Source: Streptomyces sp. RKAG290 (GTDB lineage Bacteria; Actinomycetota; Actinomycetes; Streptomycetales; Streptomycetaceae). From it: a stretch of 64,000 nt of DNA. The position numbers and the translations under genes are program-made. Positions 1-7,737 of this stretch are shown here, in pieces (position 1 is the stretch's first letter; the number at the start of each line of letters is the position of its first letter). The notes beneath the pieces were generated by a model. It had not been told where the DNA came from. It was given only the letters and a program-made list of their open reading frames with translations, and searched no databases. The stretch covers positions 868,001 through 932,000 of the forward strand of contig NZ_JAJOZC010000001.1 in assembly GCF_023701695.1 (NCBI RefSeq), given 5' to 3'.

Positions 1-63
1 GGCCACGGGATCGGTTCCGAAGTTCGCCACCAGCAAGGTGCTGATCTCGTCTGCCGTGCTCAT
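1..63 (-). CDS. N-terminal fragment of an unidentified small protein (runs off the window)
   Basis: Only the first 21 codons are present, beginning MSTADEISTLLVANFG. The ATG at 63-61 has a GGAGG-type ribosome binding site a few bases upstream, so the start is well supported. The opening helix is compatible with an acyl-carrier-like protein, but that is a guess from a short stretch. The gene is divergent from the nitroreductase gene; the roughly 285 bp between them must hold both promoters, and I recognise no operator there. Confidence 0.5.
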   Translation of the reverse strand, partial: MSTADEISTLLVANFGTDPVA

Positions 64-349
64 GGGCACTCCTCCGCAGTCGTACGCGGTGACGCCTTGC
101 CGCGTGGGGTGTGAGTGCCATCGGGGGACGCCGGCCGGTCCGGAGGGACCCTTTATACGCCTTGTCGGCGTCGCCTCCGGTCCCCGTTCCCCCGTGCGGT
201 GGGGGGATGGGCAGGTGTACGAATCCGCTGGTGCACGTCTGGGGACGAATCGGCGGGCGCGCGGAGAGACCGCCCGTCGGCAGGCTCCGGCCGGCGGGCC
301 GATCAACGGGCCTCCTCCCGGTGGGGCTTCGCCCGTACACTCCGCGATC

Positions 350-1069
350 ATGAACATCGAATCGACACAGGCCACCGACGCCCGCGCCCTGTTCTCCACC
401 ATGTCCACGATGCGCGCCATGCGGCGCCTCAAGCCGGAACCCGTGCCGGACGAGACGCTGGAGCAGCTCATACAGGCCGCCGTCTGGGGTCCCAGCGGCG
501 GCAACATGCAGTGTTACGAGTACGTCGTAGTGACCGACCGCGAGGTGATGGCCCGCCTCGCACCGCTGTGGAAGAGGTGTGTCGACGCGTATCTGGCGAC
601 GACCGGGAAGCACGCCCCGAAGGGGATGGACGACGCGGCGTACGGCCGGATGGTCGCCGCGATCGAGTACCAGCGCGACCACTTCGCCGAGACCCCCGCA
701 CTGATCGTGCCCTGCTACCGGTTCCCGGAGCCGCAGTTCGACGAGGAGGGGCTGCTCGCCTACGCGCAGGCGCTCGGCCCGGCGGGCGTCGAGCACATGA
801 CGGGCACCCAGACCCGCTTCCAGGCGCTCGCCGAGGGCTCCTGCGTCTATCCCGGCGTCCAGAACCTCCTGCTCGCCGCCCGGGCGCTGGGGCTCGCGGC
901 GAACGTCACCATCTGGCACCTGATGCTGGAGCAGGAGTGGAAGGAGGCCCTCGGCATCCCCGAGGACATGCAGACCTTCGCCGCCGTTCCGGTCGGGTGG
1001 CCGCAGGGCAACTTCGGACCGGTCCGGCGCCGCCCGGTGGCGGACGTCATCCACCGCGACCGCTGGTAG
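350..1069 (+). CDS. Nitroreductase family protein
   Basis: 239 residues starting at the ATG MNIESTQATD; the frame stays open upstream but that stretch lacks coding character. Nitroreductase-fold features are visible. The N-terminal TMRAMRRLKPEPVPDETL has the arginines that usually contact FMN phosphate, followed by AAVWGPSGGNMQ, the substrate/FMN loop. The C-terminal half has YPGVQNLLLAARALGLAANV and ends GPVRRRPVADVIHRDRW, typical of FMN-dependent NAD(P)H nitroreductases. It is probably a cytoplasmic homodimeric flavoprotein reducing nitro, quinone or enone compounds. The substrate cannot be told from sequence, and it is not in an operon with the next gene. Confidence 0.85.
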   Translation: MNIESTQATDARALFSTMSTMRAMRRLKPEPVPDETLEQLIQAAVWGPSGGNMQCYEYVVVTDREVMARLAPLWKRCVDAYLATTGKHAPKGMDDAAYGRMVAAIEYQRDHFAETPALIVPCYRFPEPQFDEEGLLAYAQALGPAGVEHMTGTQTRFQALAEGSCVYPGVQNLLLAARALGLAANVTIWHLMLEQEWKEALGIPEDMQTFAAVPVGWPQGNFGPVRRRPVADVIHRDRW

Positions 1070-1301
1070 GACGGCCGGCCCGCCCCGGCGGACAACCGGG
1101 GCGGGCCGGGCGCCGAGCGGTGCCCCACAGCCGGACCCGCCGTCGCCCCTCAACTCCATTGGAGTGAAACGAAGTTCGACACGCAGGTCAATGATTGTCA
1201 TGCCCTGAACAGCTGGATACCCTGACCGGGCTTCGCGGCCCCTGCGCCCACCCCACCCGGGCCCGGGGGCCGTTCTTCTCCCCCACAGAGCAGGAGCAGG
1301 T

Positions 1302-2855
1302 ATGCCCAGACGCGTCGCAGCCCACACAAAGGCCCGCGCATCCGTGCTGGCGGCCCTCACCGCCACCGTCCTGGCCACGACCGGCACCCCGGCCCTCGCC
1401 GCTCCGGACCCCGGCCGGCCGATGAACCGGGCGTTCGAGCGGGCGGCCGAACAGTTCGGCGTACCGCGTGATCTGCTCGCCGCCGTCGGCTACGGCGAGA
1501 CCCGCCTCGACGACCACTCGGGCCGCCCCAGCCAGGCGAACGGCTACGGCGTGATGCACCTCGCCAGCAACCCCACGAACCGGACGCTGGAGCGCGCCGC
1601 CGCCCTCACCGGCGAACCCCTGGCCGACCTCCGCGCCGACACCGGCGCCAACATCCTGGGCGGCGCGGCGGTGCTGCGCGGCTACGCGGACAAGCTCGGC
1701 CTCGACGCCCGGGACCGCGACGACATCAACGCCTGGTACCCGGCCGTCGCCCGGTACAGCGGCAGCCAGGGGCCGGCCGCCGCCCTCTACGCCGACACGG
1801 TCTACACCTTCCTGGCGGACGGGCTCGACGTCGTCGCCCCGGACGGCGAGCGGGTCTCGGTGACGGGCCGTCCGGTCTCCCCGCACAAGGGATCGCTCGA
1901 CACCGCGGAGCTGCGCACCCAGAGCCCCGACTACCCGTCCGCGCTCTGGGTCCCGGCCGACCCGAACAACTTCGCCACCGGCCGCTCGGCGGCCGTCGAC
2001 AAGGTGATCATCCATGTCACGCAGGGCTCGTACGCGGGCTCGATCAGCTGGTTCCAGAACCCGACCGCCGAGGTGAGCGCGCACTACGTGGTGCGCTCCT
2101 CCGACGGCCAGATCACCCAGATGGTGCGCGACAGCGACACCGCGTACCACGCTCGGAGCGCCAACGCCTCGGCACTCGGCATCGAGCACGAGGGCTTCAT
2201 CGACGACCCGACCTGGTTCACCGACGCGATGTACCGGTCGTCGGCGGCCCTGACCGCGCACCTGTGCGACCGGTACGGGATCCCGAAGGACCGGGCGCAC
2301 ATCATCGGGCACAGCGAGGCGCCGGGCAACGATCACACCGACCCCGGCCCGAACTGGGACTGGACCCGCTACATGCAGCTGGTGGGCGGGGCCACGGGGG
2401 GCGGCAGCACCCCGGACGGGCGCAGCTTCACCGCGTACGCCACCCAGCGGAGCGGCTCGACGGGCGCCCAGGTCACCGCGGTCCAGCAGCTGCTGAACGA
2501 GCAGGGCCAGGCGGCGGGCGCGGCCGACGGCGTCTTCGGCCCGGCCACGGAGGCCGCGGTGACGGCGTATCAGACGGCGCACGGGCTGGCCGCCGACGGC
2601 GTCGTGGGGCCCGGGACCTGGACCGCGCTGCTGTCGGCGGGTGCGACGGCGACCCTCCAGGAGGGCGCGTCGGGCGAGGGTGTCAAGCGGCTCCAGCGGG
2701 CGCTGACCGCGGCGCTCGGTTCGACGGTCGGCATCGACGGGAGCTTCGGCCCGGCGACGACGACGGCGGTGCGCAGCTACCAGACGAGCCGTGGCCTGAC
2801 GGCGGACGGCATCGTGGGGACCGGCACCTGGACGGCGTTGCAGGCCGGCCGCTGA
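1302..2855 (+). CDS. Secreted N-acetylmuramoyl-L-alanine amidase with two peptidoglycan-binding domains
   Basis: 517 residues; ATG preceded by AGGAGCAGG. An N-terminal signal peptide (about residues 1-33, ending PALAAP) is followed by a helical region, about 40-180, resembling a lysozyme-like accessory domain. An Amidase_2 domain spans about 230-355. By analogy with AmpD, zinc ligands would be H238 (IIHVTQGS), H337 (GHSEAPG) and D347 (TDPGP), with H345 at the position of the AmpD catalytic lysine. Two PG_binding_1 repeats follow, each with DGxFGPAT and AADGVVG or TADGIVG motifs. It should cleave the lactyl-amide bond between MurNAc and the stem peptide during wall remodelling. It stands alone; two hairpins follow it. 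Confidence 0.9.
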   Translation: MPRRVAAHTKARASVLAALTATVLATTGTPALAAPDPGRPMNRAFERAAEQFGVPRDLLAAVGYGETRLDDHSGRPSQANGYGVMHLASNPTNRTLERAAALTGEPLADLRADTGANILGGAAVLRGYADKLGLDARDRDDINAWYPAVARYSGSQGPAAALYADTVYTFLADGLDVVAPDGERVSVTGRPVSPHKGSLDTAELRTQSPDYPSALWVPADPNNFATGRSAAVDKVIIHVTQGSYAGSISWFQNPTAEVSAHYVVRSSDGQITQMVRDSDTAYHARSANASALGIEHEGFIDDPTWFTDAMYRSSAALTAHLCDRYGIPKDRAHIIGHSEAPGNDHTDPGPNWDWTRYMQLVGGATGGGSTPDGRSFTAYATQRSGSTGAQVTAVQQLLNEQGQAAGAADGVFGPATEAAVTAYQTAHGLAADGVVGPGTWTALLSAGATATLQEGASGEGVKRLQRALTAALGSTVGIDGSFGPATTTAVRSYQTSRGLTADGIVGTGTWTALQAGR

Positions 2856-2869
2856 CGGGCGCGCTCCCC

Positions 2870-2902
2870 GGGCGGGTGGTGCGCGGTGTGCACCACCCGC
2901 CC
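2870..2902. terminator. Intergenic hairpin, convergent terminator
   Basis: Perfect 13-bp stem GGGCGGGTGGTGC / GCACCACCCGCCC with a 7-base loop, 15 bases after the amidase stop and before the stop of the convergent NmrA-like gene. No U-tract, as is common in Streptomyces. It can serve both strands. Confidence 0.7.
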
Positions 2903-2921
2903 GTCGGAGGAAGGGCGGGCG

Positions 2922-2945
2922 GCGCCCCCGTGGACGCGGGGGCGC
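2922..2945. terminator. Second intergenic hairpin
   Basis: Nine-bp stem GCGCCCCCG / CGGGGGCGC with a 6-base loop, immediately downstream of the stop codon of the minus-strand NmrA-like gene. Probably its terminator, in tandem with the hairpin at 2870-2902. Confidence 0.5.
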
Positions 2946-2955
2946 GACCCTGTGG

Positions 2956-3777
2956 TCACCGGAAGGCGGCGGCGTTGCGCTCCGCCCACGCGGCGAAGGT
3001 GCCCGGCGCCCGGCCCAGGAGCCGTTCGGTGTCGGGGCTCACCCGCCGTTCGCCCTCGGTCGGTTCACCCAGGATGGCCAGGGTGCCCTCGACCACGGGC
3101 AACGGCATGAACCGCGCCATCAGTTCGTGGGCCTGCGCACGGGTCTGTTCGGTGAACCGGACCGGTTCGCCGAGGGCGGCCCCGATCGCGGCCGCCCGCT
3201 CGCGCGGAGTGGTCCCCGCGGGACCGGTCAGGGTGTACGTGGCGCCCGGGTGCGGGTCACCGTGCAGCACGGCCGCGGCGGCCGCGGCGACGTCGTCCGG
3301 GTCGACGAAGGGCAGCGCCACGTCCGCGAACGGCGCCGCGGCCTCCCGTCGGGTGCGGATCGACTCGGCCCAGGCGAACGCGTTGGCAGCCATCCCGCCC
3401 GACCGCAGGACCGTCCAGTCGAGCCCGGACTCCCGCACGGCCTCCTCGAACCGGCCCGGGTGCCGGTAGGCCTCGGGGCGGGTCTCCACGCCCTGCGAGG
3501 ACAGCAGCACCACCCTGCGCACACCGGCGGCCTTCGCCGCCGCCAGAATGCCGTCCGGGTCCTCGCCGGCCACCAGCAGGAACAGTGCGTCCGCCCCGGC
3601 GAACGCGGCGTGCAGACCCGCCGGCCGGGCCAGGTCCGCGGCCACCGCCCGCACCCCGGGCGGCACATCGGCATCGGTGATGTGCCGCGCCACCGCCGTC
3701 ACCGGCACCTGCGCCCCGGTGAGAATCCGCACCAGCGTCCGCCCGACGTTCCCGGTCGCACCTGTCACCACGATCAT
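2956..3777 (-). CDS. NmrA-like / atypical SDR NAD(P)-binding protein
   Basis: 273 residues. The start is the ATG encoding MIVVTGATGNVG, preceded by GGGGAG six bases upstream. The N-terminal TGATGNVGRT is the glycine-rich NAD(P)-binding turn of atypical short-chain dehydrogenases. RRVVLLSSQGVE and the W-T-V-L-R-S-G-G segment are typical of the NmrA/NAD(P)H-quinone-oxidoreductase-like group. It may be a small-molecule reductase or a redox sensor. It is divergently transcribed from a TetR gene across 97 bp containing two matching operators, so it is very probably that regulator's target. This layout is common for TetR-controlled detoxification enzymes; the inducer is unknown. Confidence 0.85.
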   Translation of the reverse strand: MIVVTGATGNVGRTLVRILTGAQVPVTAVARHITDADVPPGVRAVAADLARPAGLHAAFAGADALFLLVAGEDPDGILAAAKAAGVRRVVLLSSQGVETRPEAYRHPGRFEEAVRESGLDWTVLRSGGMAANAFAWAESIRTRREAAAPFADVALPFVDPDDVAAAAAAVLHGDPHPGATYTLTGPAGTTPRERAAAIGAALGEPVRFTEQTRAQAHELMARFMPLPVVEGTLAILGEPTEGERRVSPDTERLLGRAPGTFAAWAERNAAAFR

Positions 3778-3800
3778 GTCGATCTCCCCGCTCAGAAGTA

Positions 3801-3820
3801 AGTTAGTTGACTTACTAACT
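3801..3820. promoter_or_regulatory. Putative TetR operator 1
   Basis: AGTTAGTTGACTTACTAACT: 7-bp inverted arms AGTTAGT/ACTAACT around a 6-base centre, 24 bp upstream of the NmrA-like start. It shares arm sequence and 20-bp length with the site at 3865-3884. Confidence 0.65.
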
Positions 3821-3864
3821 CCGTCGACCGAGAAGCTAGCACAGGCGGGCGGGCGGCTGTCTAT

Positions 3865-3884
3865 AGTTAGTCGGGTGACTGACT
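3865..3884. promoter_or_regulatory. Putative TetR operator 2, overlapping the regulator's own start
   Basis: AGTTAGTCGGGTGACTGACT: inverted arms AGTTAGTC/GACTGACT (7 of 8 positions symmetric). It lies just downstream of a TATAGT −10-like hexamer (3862-3867) and covers the GTG at 3875. This placement fits autorepression of the TetR gene. Confidence 0.6.
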
Positions 3885-4468
3885 CAATGGATTCCCGGCA
3901 CCCTCGGGCCAAGGCGGCCGGCAAGCGGCAGCGGCTGACGGCCGCCACCGCAAGGGTCCTGCACGAGCAGGGCGTGGAGCGCACGACCATCGCCGACATC
4001 GCCCGCGCCGCCGACGTCCCGGCGGGCAACGTGTACTACTACTTCAAGACCAAGGACGAGCTGGTCCAGGCCGCCCTCGCGGAGCACGCGGGCCACCTGG
4101 GCGAACTCACCGGTCTGCTCGACCGACTCCCCGACCCGCGGGAACGCCTCAAGGCCCTCATCGGGGCGTGGGTCGGCCGGCGGGAGACCGCGGCCCGCTA
4201 CGGCTGCCCGATGGGCACCCTGGCCGTCGAGCTCGACAAGCGCGCCGAGGGCGGCCTCGACGCCGAGGCGGGGCGGGTCATCCGCCTGCTGCTGGACTGG
4301 GTGGAGCAGCAGTACCGCGAGCTGGGCGCCGCCGACCCCGAGGGGCTCGCACTGGCGCTCGTCGGCGCCTACCAGGGCATGTCCCTGCTCTCCAGCGCCC
4401 TGCGCGATCCGGAGATCATGACGCGCGAGGGCGCCCGCCTGGTCCGGGAACTCGACAGCCTGGCCTGA
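3875..4468 (+). CDS. TetR/AcrR family transcriptional regulator
   Basis: 197 residues from GTG 3875, or 193 from ATG 3887. No ribosome binding site is visible for either. A TATAGT −10-like element at 3862-3867 would start the transcript at about 3875, so a leaderless GTG start is plausible. The N-terminal helix-turn-helix is clear: TTIADIARAADVPAGNVYYYFKTKDE is diagnostic of the family. The C-terminal ligand-binding half (about residues 80-197) includes RYGCPMGTLAVELDK. It probably represses itself and the divergent NmrA-like gene through the matching inverted repeats in the intergenic region. Confidence 0.9.
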   Translation: MTDSMDSRHPRAKAAGKRQRLTAATARVLHEQGVERTTIADIARAADVPAGNVYYYFKTKDELVQAALAEHAGHLGELTGLLDRLPDPRERLKALIGAWVGRRETAARYGCPMGTLAVELDKRAEGGLDAEAGRVIRLLLDWVEQQYRELGAADPEGLALALVGAYQGMSLLSSALRDPEIMTREGARLVRELDSLA

Positions 4469-4483
4469 CGCCGGAAGAGGGGG

Positions 4484-4888
4484 TCAGGAGGCGCTGAGCG
4501 GGGTGCGCCGTGCGATGACCTTGCGGCGGGCGATGCGCCAGCCCCGCTCGCCGCGCACGACGGTGTCCTCGTACGTCACGCTGCCGCTCGTCCCGTCGGC
4601 GTTGATCCCGATGCCCTTGGACCGGGCCGACACCCGGCCGTCACCCAGGTCGGTGAGCACGATGTTCGTGACGTGATGACCGACCGGGTTGAGCGCGCCC
4701 ATGGCGAGCGCGGCATCCCGGAAGGCGTCCACCCCCACCAGCGAGCCGTGGCCCAGGCTCGTGACGTCGTAGACCACGTCGTCGGTGAACAGCTCGTCCA
4801 GGCGGTGGAGTTCACCGTCGTCGACCAGATGGCCGTGCAGTGCGATCAGTTCCAGGACGGCCAGCCGGTCCTCGGTTCCCAGTGCCAC
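4484..4888 (-). CDS. SnoaL/NTF2-like fold protein
   Basis: 134 residues, GTG start (ALGTEDRLAVLELIALHGHL) with AAAGGA five bases upstream. The order of elements is typical of the SnoaL-like/NTF2 cone fold: an N-terminal helix pair, DELFTDDVVYDVTSLGHG, F-R-D-A-A, HHVTNIVL, and a final β-hairpin with Y-E-D-T-V-V-R-G-E-R-G-W-R-I. Members are small cyclases, isomerases or dehydratase-like proteins; a function cannot be assigned. Its stop lies 15 bp from the convergent TetR stop with no obvious hairpin between them. Confidence 0.75.
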   Translation of the reverse strand: MALGTEDRLAVLELIALHGHLVDDGELHRLDELFTDDVVYDVTSLGHGSLVGVDAFRDAALAMGALNPVGHHVTNIVLTDLGDGRVSARSKGIGINADGTSGSVTYEDTVVRGERGWRIARRKVIARRTPLSAS

Positions 4889-5108
4889 GTGTTTCCTTTC
4901 GCCGGAGTCGGAGCGGGCCACGACACTACCGCCGCCCGGTCGGTTCACCGAAGCCGTTTCCGCGCGCTCGCGGCGCGGCGGGACGACCCGTCGTCCGACG
5001 CTTGACGTCGGCGGGCGGGCGCCGTAGTAGTCGGGGGAGAACGGATCTTGACCACCTCGCCACCGGGCCCCGTCGGGCGGTCCGGGGCCGTCCCCGAGGA
5101 GTTCAGCT

Positions 5109-6149
5109 GTGAGAGTCGGAGCGGCACGAGCCGCCGCGGTCCGCTGGGTGGCCGAACACGCCCCCTCCACCCCCGGCTACCGGGGGGCGTACTTCAGCGG
5201 CTCGACGGTGGGGCGGCCCGACGACGCCGAGCTGGCGCCCTCGTCCGACGTCGACGTCATGGTCGTCGTCGCAGAGGACGAACCGCCGGCCAAGCCAGGC
5301 AAAACTCTTTACGGGGGCGCCCTGTTGGAGATCACCTACGTACCGTGGGCGGAGCTCGACGCCCCGGACGAGGTGCTCTCCTCGTACCATCTGGCAGGCG
5401 GTTTCCGCAGCGACACGGTCATCGACGATCCCACCGGCCGGCTGCGCGCCCTGCACGAGGACATCTCGCGCCGGTTCACCGACCGGGCCTGGGTCCGTCG
5501 TCGCTGCCTGGACGCCCGGCGCCGCGTGGAGAACCGGCTCGCCGCGTCCGACGCGTCCGCGCCCTTCCACGAACAGGTGCCGGCCTGGATGTTCCCCACC
5601 GGGGTCACCACCCACGTCCTGCTGGTCGCCGCACTGCGCAACCCCACCGTCCGGCTGCGCTACCCGGCCGCGCGCGACGTCCTCACCGCGTACGGACAGC
5701 AGGAGCTCTACCCCGAACTGCTGGGACTTCTCGGCTGCGCCGAGGTCTCCGCCCGACAGGTGCGGCACCATGTGACCGAGCTGGCCCGGACGTTCGATGC
5801 CACGGTCCCGGTGGCCCGGACGCCGTTCTTCTTCAGCAGCGACCTCACCGGGGCGGCCCGCCCGATCGCCGTCGACGGCAGTATCGATCTCGTCGAGCGG
5901 GGCGACCACCGCGAGGCCGTCTTCTGGATCATCGCGACGCTCGCCCGCTGCCACACCGTGCTGGCCGTGGACGCCCCCGGCCTGCACGCCGAGCGGCTGC
6001 CCGCGTTCGAGGCGGCGGCCGCCGATCTCCTGGGCATCAGCGGCGCCGCGGACCTGCCGGCGCGGCGCGAGGAGGTCATCCGGTTCCTGCCCCGGCTGTG
6101 GGCGGTCACCGAGACCGTCCTGGCGGCCAATCCGGACATCACCGGATAG
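5109..6149 (+). CDS. Nucleotidyltransferase-fold protein, function unknown
   Basis: 346 residues from a GTG with GAGGAG about 8 bases upstream. Near the N-terminus, FSGSTVGR followed by SSDVDVMVVV matches the G-S...D-x-D signature of the polymerase β/MNT nucleotidyltransferase superfamily, where the two aspartates bind metal. ALLEITYVPW may supply the third acidic position. The remaining 250 residues are helical and resemble the C-terminal domains of aminoglycoside-type nucleotidyltransferases. It may transfer a nucleotide to a small molecule or protein. No antitoxin-like partner lies beside it. A resistance role is possible but unsupported. Confidence 0.65.
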   Translation: MRVGAARAAAVRWVAEHAPSTPGYRGAYFSGSTVGRPDDAELAPSSDVDVMVVVAEDEPPAKPGKTLYGGALLEITYVPWAELDAPDEVLSSYHLAGGFRSDTVIDDPTGRLRALHEDISRRFTDRAWVRRRCLDARRRVENRLAASDASAPFHEQVPAWMFPTGVTTHVLLVAALRNPTVRLRYPAARDVLTAYGQQELYPELLGLLGCAEVSARQVRHHVTELARTFDATVPVARTPFFFSSDLTGAARPIAVDGSIDLVERGDHREAVFWIIATLARCHTVLAVDAPGLHAERLPAFEAAAADLLGISGAADLPARREEVIRFLPRLWAVTETVLAANPDITG

Positions 6150-6208
6150 GCCTGCCCGTCCGGATCAGGCCGGGCTCGCGTGCCCTGGCGGCGCACCTCA
6201 CGATATTC

Positions 6209-6226
6209 GCTGCCGCCGGCGGCAGC
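6209..6226. promoter_or_regulatory. 18-bp perfect palindrome in the MFS promoter region
   Basis: GCTGCCGCCGGCGGCAGC reads the same on both strands. It lies 8 bases upstream of a TATTTT −10-like element (6235-6240), covering the −35 position. This suits an operator for a dimeric regulator; it could also fold as a hairpin ending the upstream gene. Confidence 0.45.
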
Positions 6227-6246
6227 GGCTCTGCTATTTTTCCCGC

Positions 6247-6267
6247 ATGACTCCTCCTCGTGCATAG
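6247..6267 (+). CDS. Possible 6-codon leader peptide (MTPPRA)
   Basis: ATG ACT CCT CCT CGT GCA TAG. The ATG falls seven bases after the TATTTT element at 6235-6240, where transcription would start, so the peptide could be leaderless. A 9-bp hairpin and then the MFS transporter gene follow. Short leaderless peptides before drug-exporter genes are a known form of ribosome-mediated attenuation. Six codons can also occur by chance. Confidence 0.3.
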   Translation: MTPPRA

Positions 6268-6280
6268 GACCCGGCACTGA

Positions 6281-6304
6281 CCGCACCCGCTCCACCGGGT
6301 GCGG
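6281..6304 (+). promoter_or_regulatory. Hairpin in the MFS transporter leader
   Basis: Stem CCGCACCCG / CGGGTGCGG (9 bp, 6-base loop), 14 bases after the 6-codon reading frame and 65 bases before the transporter start. It could be an attenuator terminator or anti-terminator. There is no U-tract. Confidence 0.45.
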
Positions 6305-6369
6305 CGCTCCGGTGTCCCCGCACGCCCGCAGCCCGGTGTTCCGGCGCTGCCCTCACGAGGAATGTCCTC

Positions 6370-7617
6370 ATGTCCACACCTTCGTCCGCGCCTTCGCGCG
6401 CGCCCTCCTACGCCACCGTTCTCCGTACCCGCCACGCGTCCCGGACCTTCGGCGCCGCGCTGCTGGGGCGGCTGTCCTACGGGATGGTGTCGCTCTCCCT
6501 GCTGCTGGCCGTCAAGGACGCCACCGGCTCGTACGCCGTCGCCGGCGGTGTGATGGCCCTGTTCGGGGCCGCCAGCGTCTTCCTCTCCCCCGCCCGCGCC
6601 GCACTGATCGACCGGTACGGCCCGCGCCGGGCCCTGCCGCCGATGGCGGGTCTGTACGCGGCCCTGCTCACCGCACTGGCCGGCGCCACCTGGCGGCCCG
6701 GCGTCCCCGCGCTGGTGCTGGGGGCGCTGGCCGTGACGGCGGGCGCCTGCACCCCGCCGCTGGGGCCGGTCATGCGGACTCTGTGGAGCAGCCTCGTGCC
6801 CGACCGGGAGCTGCTCCAGCGCGCCTACAGCCTCGACGGCGTCGCCGAGGAACTGCTCTTCGTCAGCGGGCCGTTGCTGGTGGGCCTCGTGGTGAAGGCC
6901 GCCGAACCGGCGGCCGGGGTCCTGGCCAGTGCCGTGCTGGCCCTCGTGGGCACAGCGGCGATGGTGACGTCACCCGCCGTACCCCGTAAGCATCTTGCCG
7001 CCGCTCCGGCCGCGGAAGGCCGCCCCGCCGCGCCCCGGCTCCGGTTGCACGACATCGCCGCGCTGCGTCACGCGGTACTGGTGACCGCCGCGGTGGGCCT
7101 CTGCCTCGGAGGCCTCGACCTGCTGGTGGTCGCCTTCACCGAGCAGCGCCATCAGGCGGCGGCCGTGGCGTGGGTGCTCGCCGCGCTCTCGGCGGGGAGT
7201 GCGGTCGGGGGCCTGGCGTACGGCGCGGTCCGGTGGCGGTCATCGAGCCGGGTACGGCTGCCGGTGGCGGCGGGCGCGCTGGGTGCGGCGCTGCTGCTGG
7301 CCGGACTCTCGCCGCACCTGTACGTGCTGATCGCCGTGGTCGCGGTGGCCGGGATGTTCGTGGCCCCGGCCCTCACCACCGCGTATCTGATCGCGGACGA
7401 GTCGGTGGACGTCTCGCGGCGCACCCAGGCGGGCGCCTGGGTCAACACCGCCGTCAACGCGGGGTCTTCGGGCGGCACCGCGGTGGTCGGTCTGCTCGTC
7501 GGCCGGCTCCCGCTGCCCGTGTGCTTCGCCCTCGCGGCCGCACCCGCGCTGCTGTGCGCGGCGGCGGTGCTCCGGCGGCCTGCCGAGCTGCGTCCCAGAG
7601 TCCCGGACGCCGCGTAA
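6370..7617 (+). CDS. MFS transporter (exporter-like)
   Basis: 415 residues; ATG preceded by GAGGA. About 12 hydrophobic segments are visible in two halves, separated by a loop near residues 200-225 (RKHLAAAPAAEGRPAAPRL). The loop after the second helix has LIDRYGPRRALPP, a variant of the MFS motif A, and VDVSRRTQAGAWVNTAVNAGSSGG lies near the C-terminal half. It resembles drug or metabolite efflux members lacking a soluble domain. The substrate is unknown. The 220-bp leader contains a palindrome, a possible leader peptide and a hairpin, suggesting induction by a compound that affects transcription or the ribosome. Confidence 0.85.
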   Translation: MSTPSSAPSRAPSYATVLRTRHASRTFGAALLGRLSYGMVSLSLLLAVKDATGSYAVAGGVMALFGAASVFLSPARAALIDRYGPRRALPPMAGLYAALLTALAGATWRPGVPALVLGALAVTAGACTPPLGPVMRTLWSSLVPDRELLQRAYSLDGVAEELLFVSGPLLVGLVVKAAEPAAGVLASAVLALVGTAAMVTSPAVPRKHLAAAPAAEGRPAAPRLRLHDIAALRHAVLVTAAVGLCLGGLDLLVVAFTEQRHQAAAVAWVLAALSAGSAVGGLAYGAVRWRSSSRVRLPVAAGALGAALLLAGLSPHLYVLIAVVAVAGMFVAPALTTAYLIADESVDVSRRTQAGAWVNTAVNAGSSGGTAVVGLLVGRLPLPVCFALAAAPALLCAAAVLRRPAELRPRVPDAA

Positions 7618-7653
7618 GGGCTGCCGGGAGAGACCCCGGCGCCGAGCGGGTCC

Positions 7654-7671
7654 TGGTCCTGCGCAGGACCA
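7654..7671. terminator. 18-bp palindromic hairpin after the MFS gene
   Basis: TGGTCCTGCGCAGGACCA is perfectly self-complementary. It lies 36 bases after the transporter stop and just before the longer hairpin at 7676-7718, and is probably part of a tandem terminator. Confidence 0.5.
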
Positions 7672-7675
7672 CGAA

Positions 7676-7718
7676 GAGGCGGCCGCGCACCCCGGGGGCC
7701 GGGGTGCGCGGCCGCCTC
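7676..7718. terminator. Bidirectional terminator, perfect 20-bp stem
   Basis: A 20-bp perfect stem (arms 7676-7695 and 7699-7718, loop GGG) sits between the convergent MFS and subtilase genes, 20 bases beyond the subtilase stop. Confidence 0.8.
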
Positions 7719-7737
7719 AAGAGGCAGTCTCAGCAGG

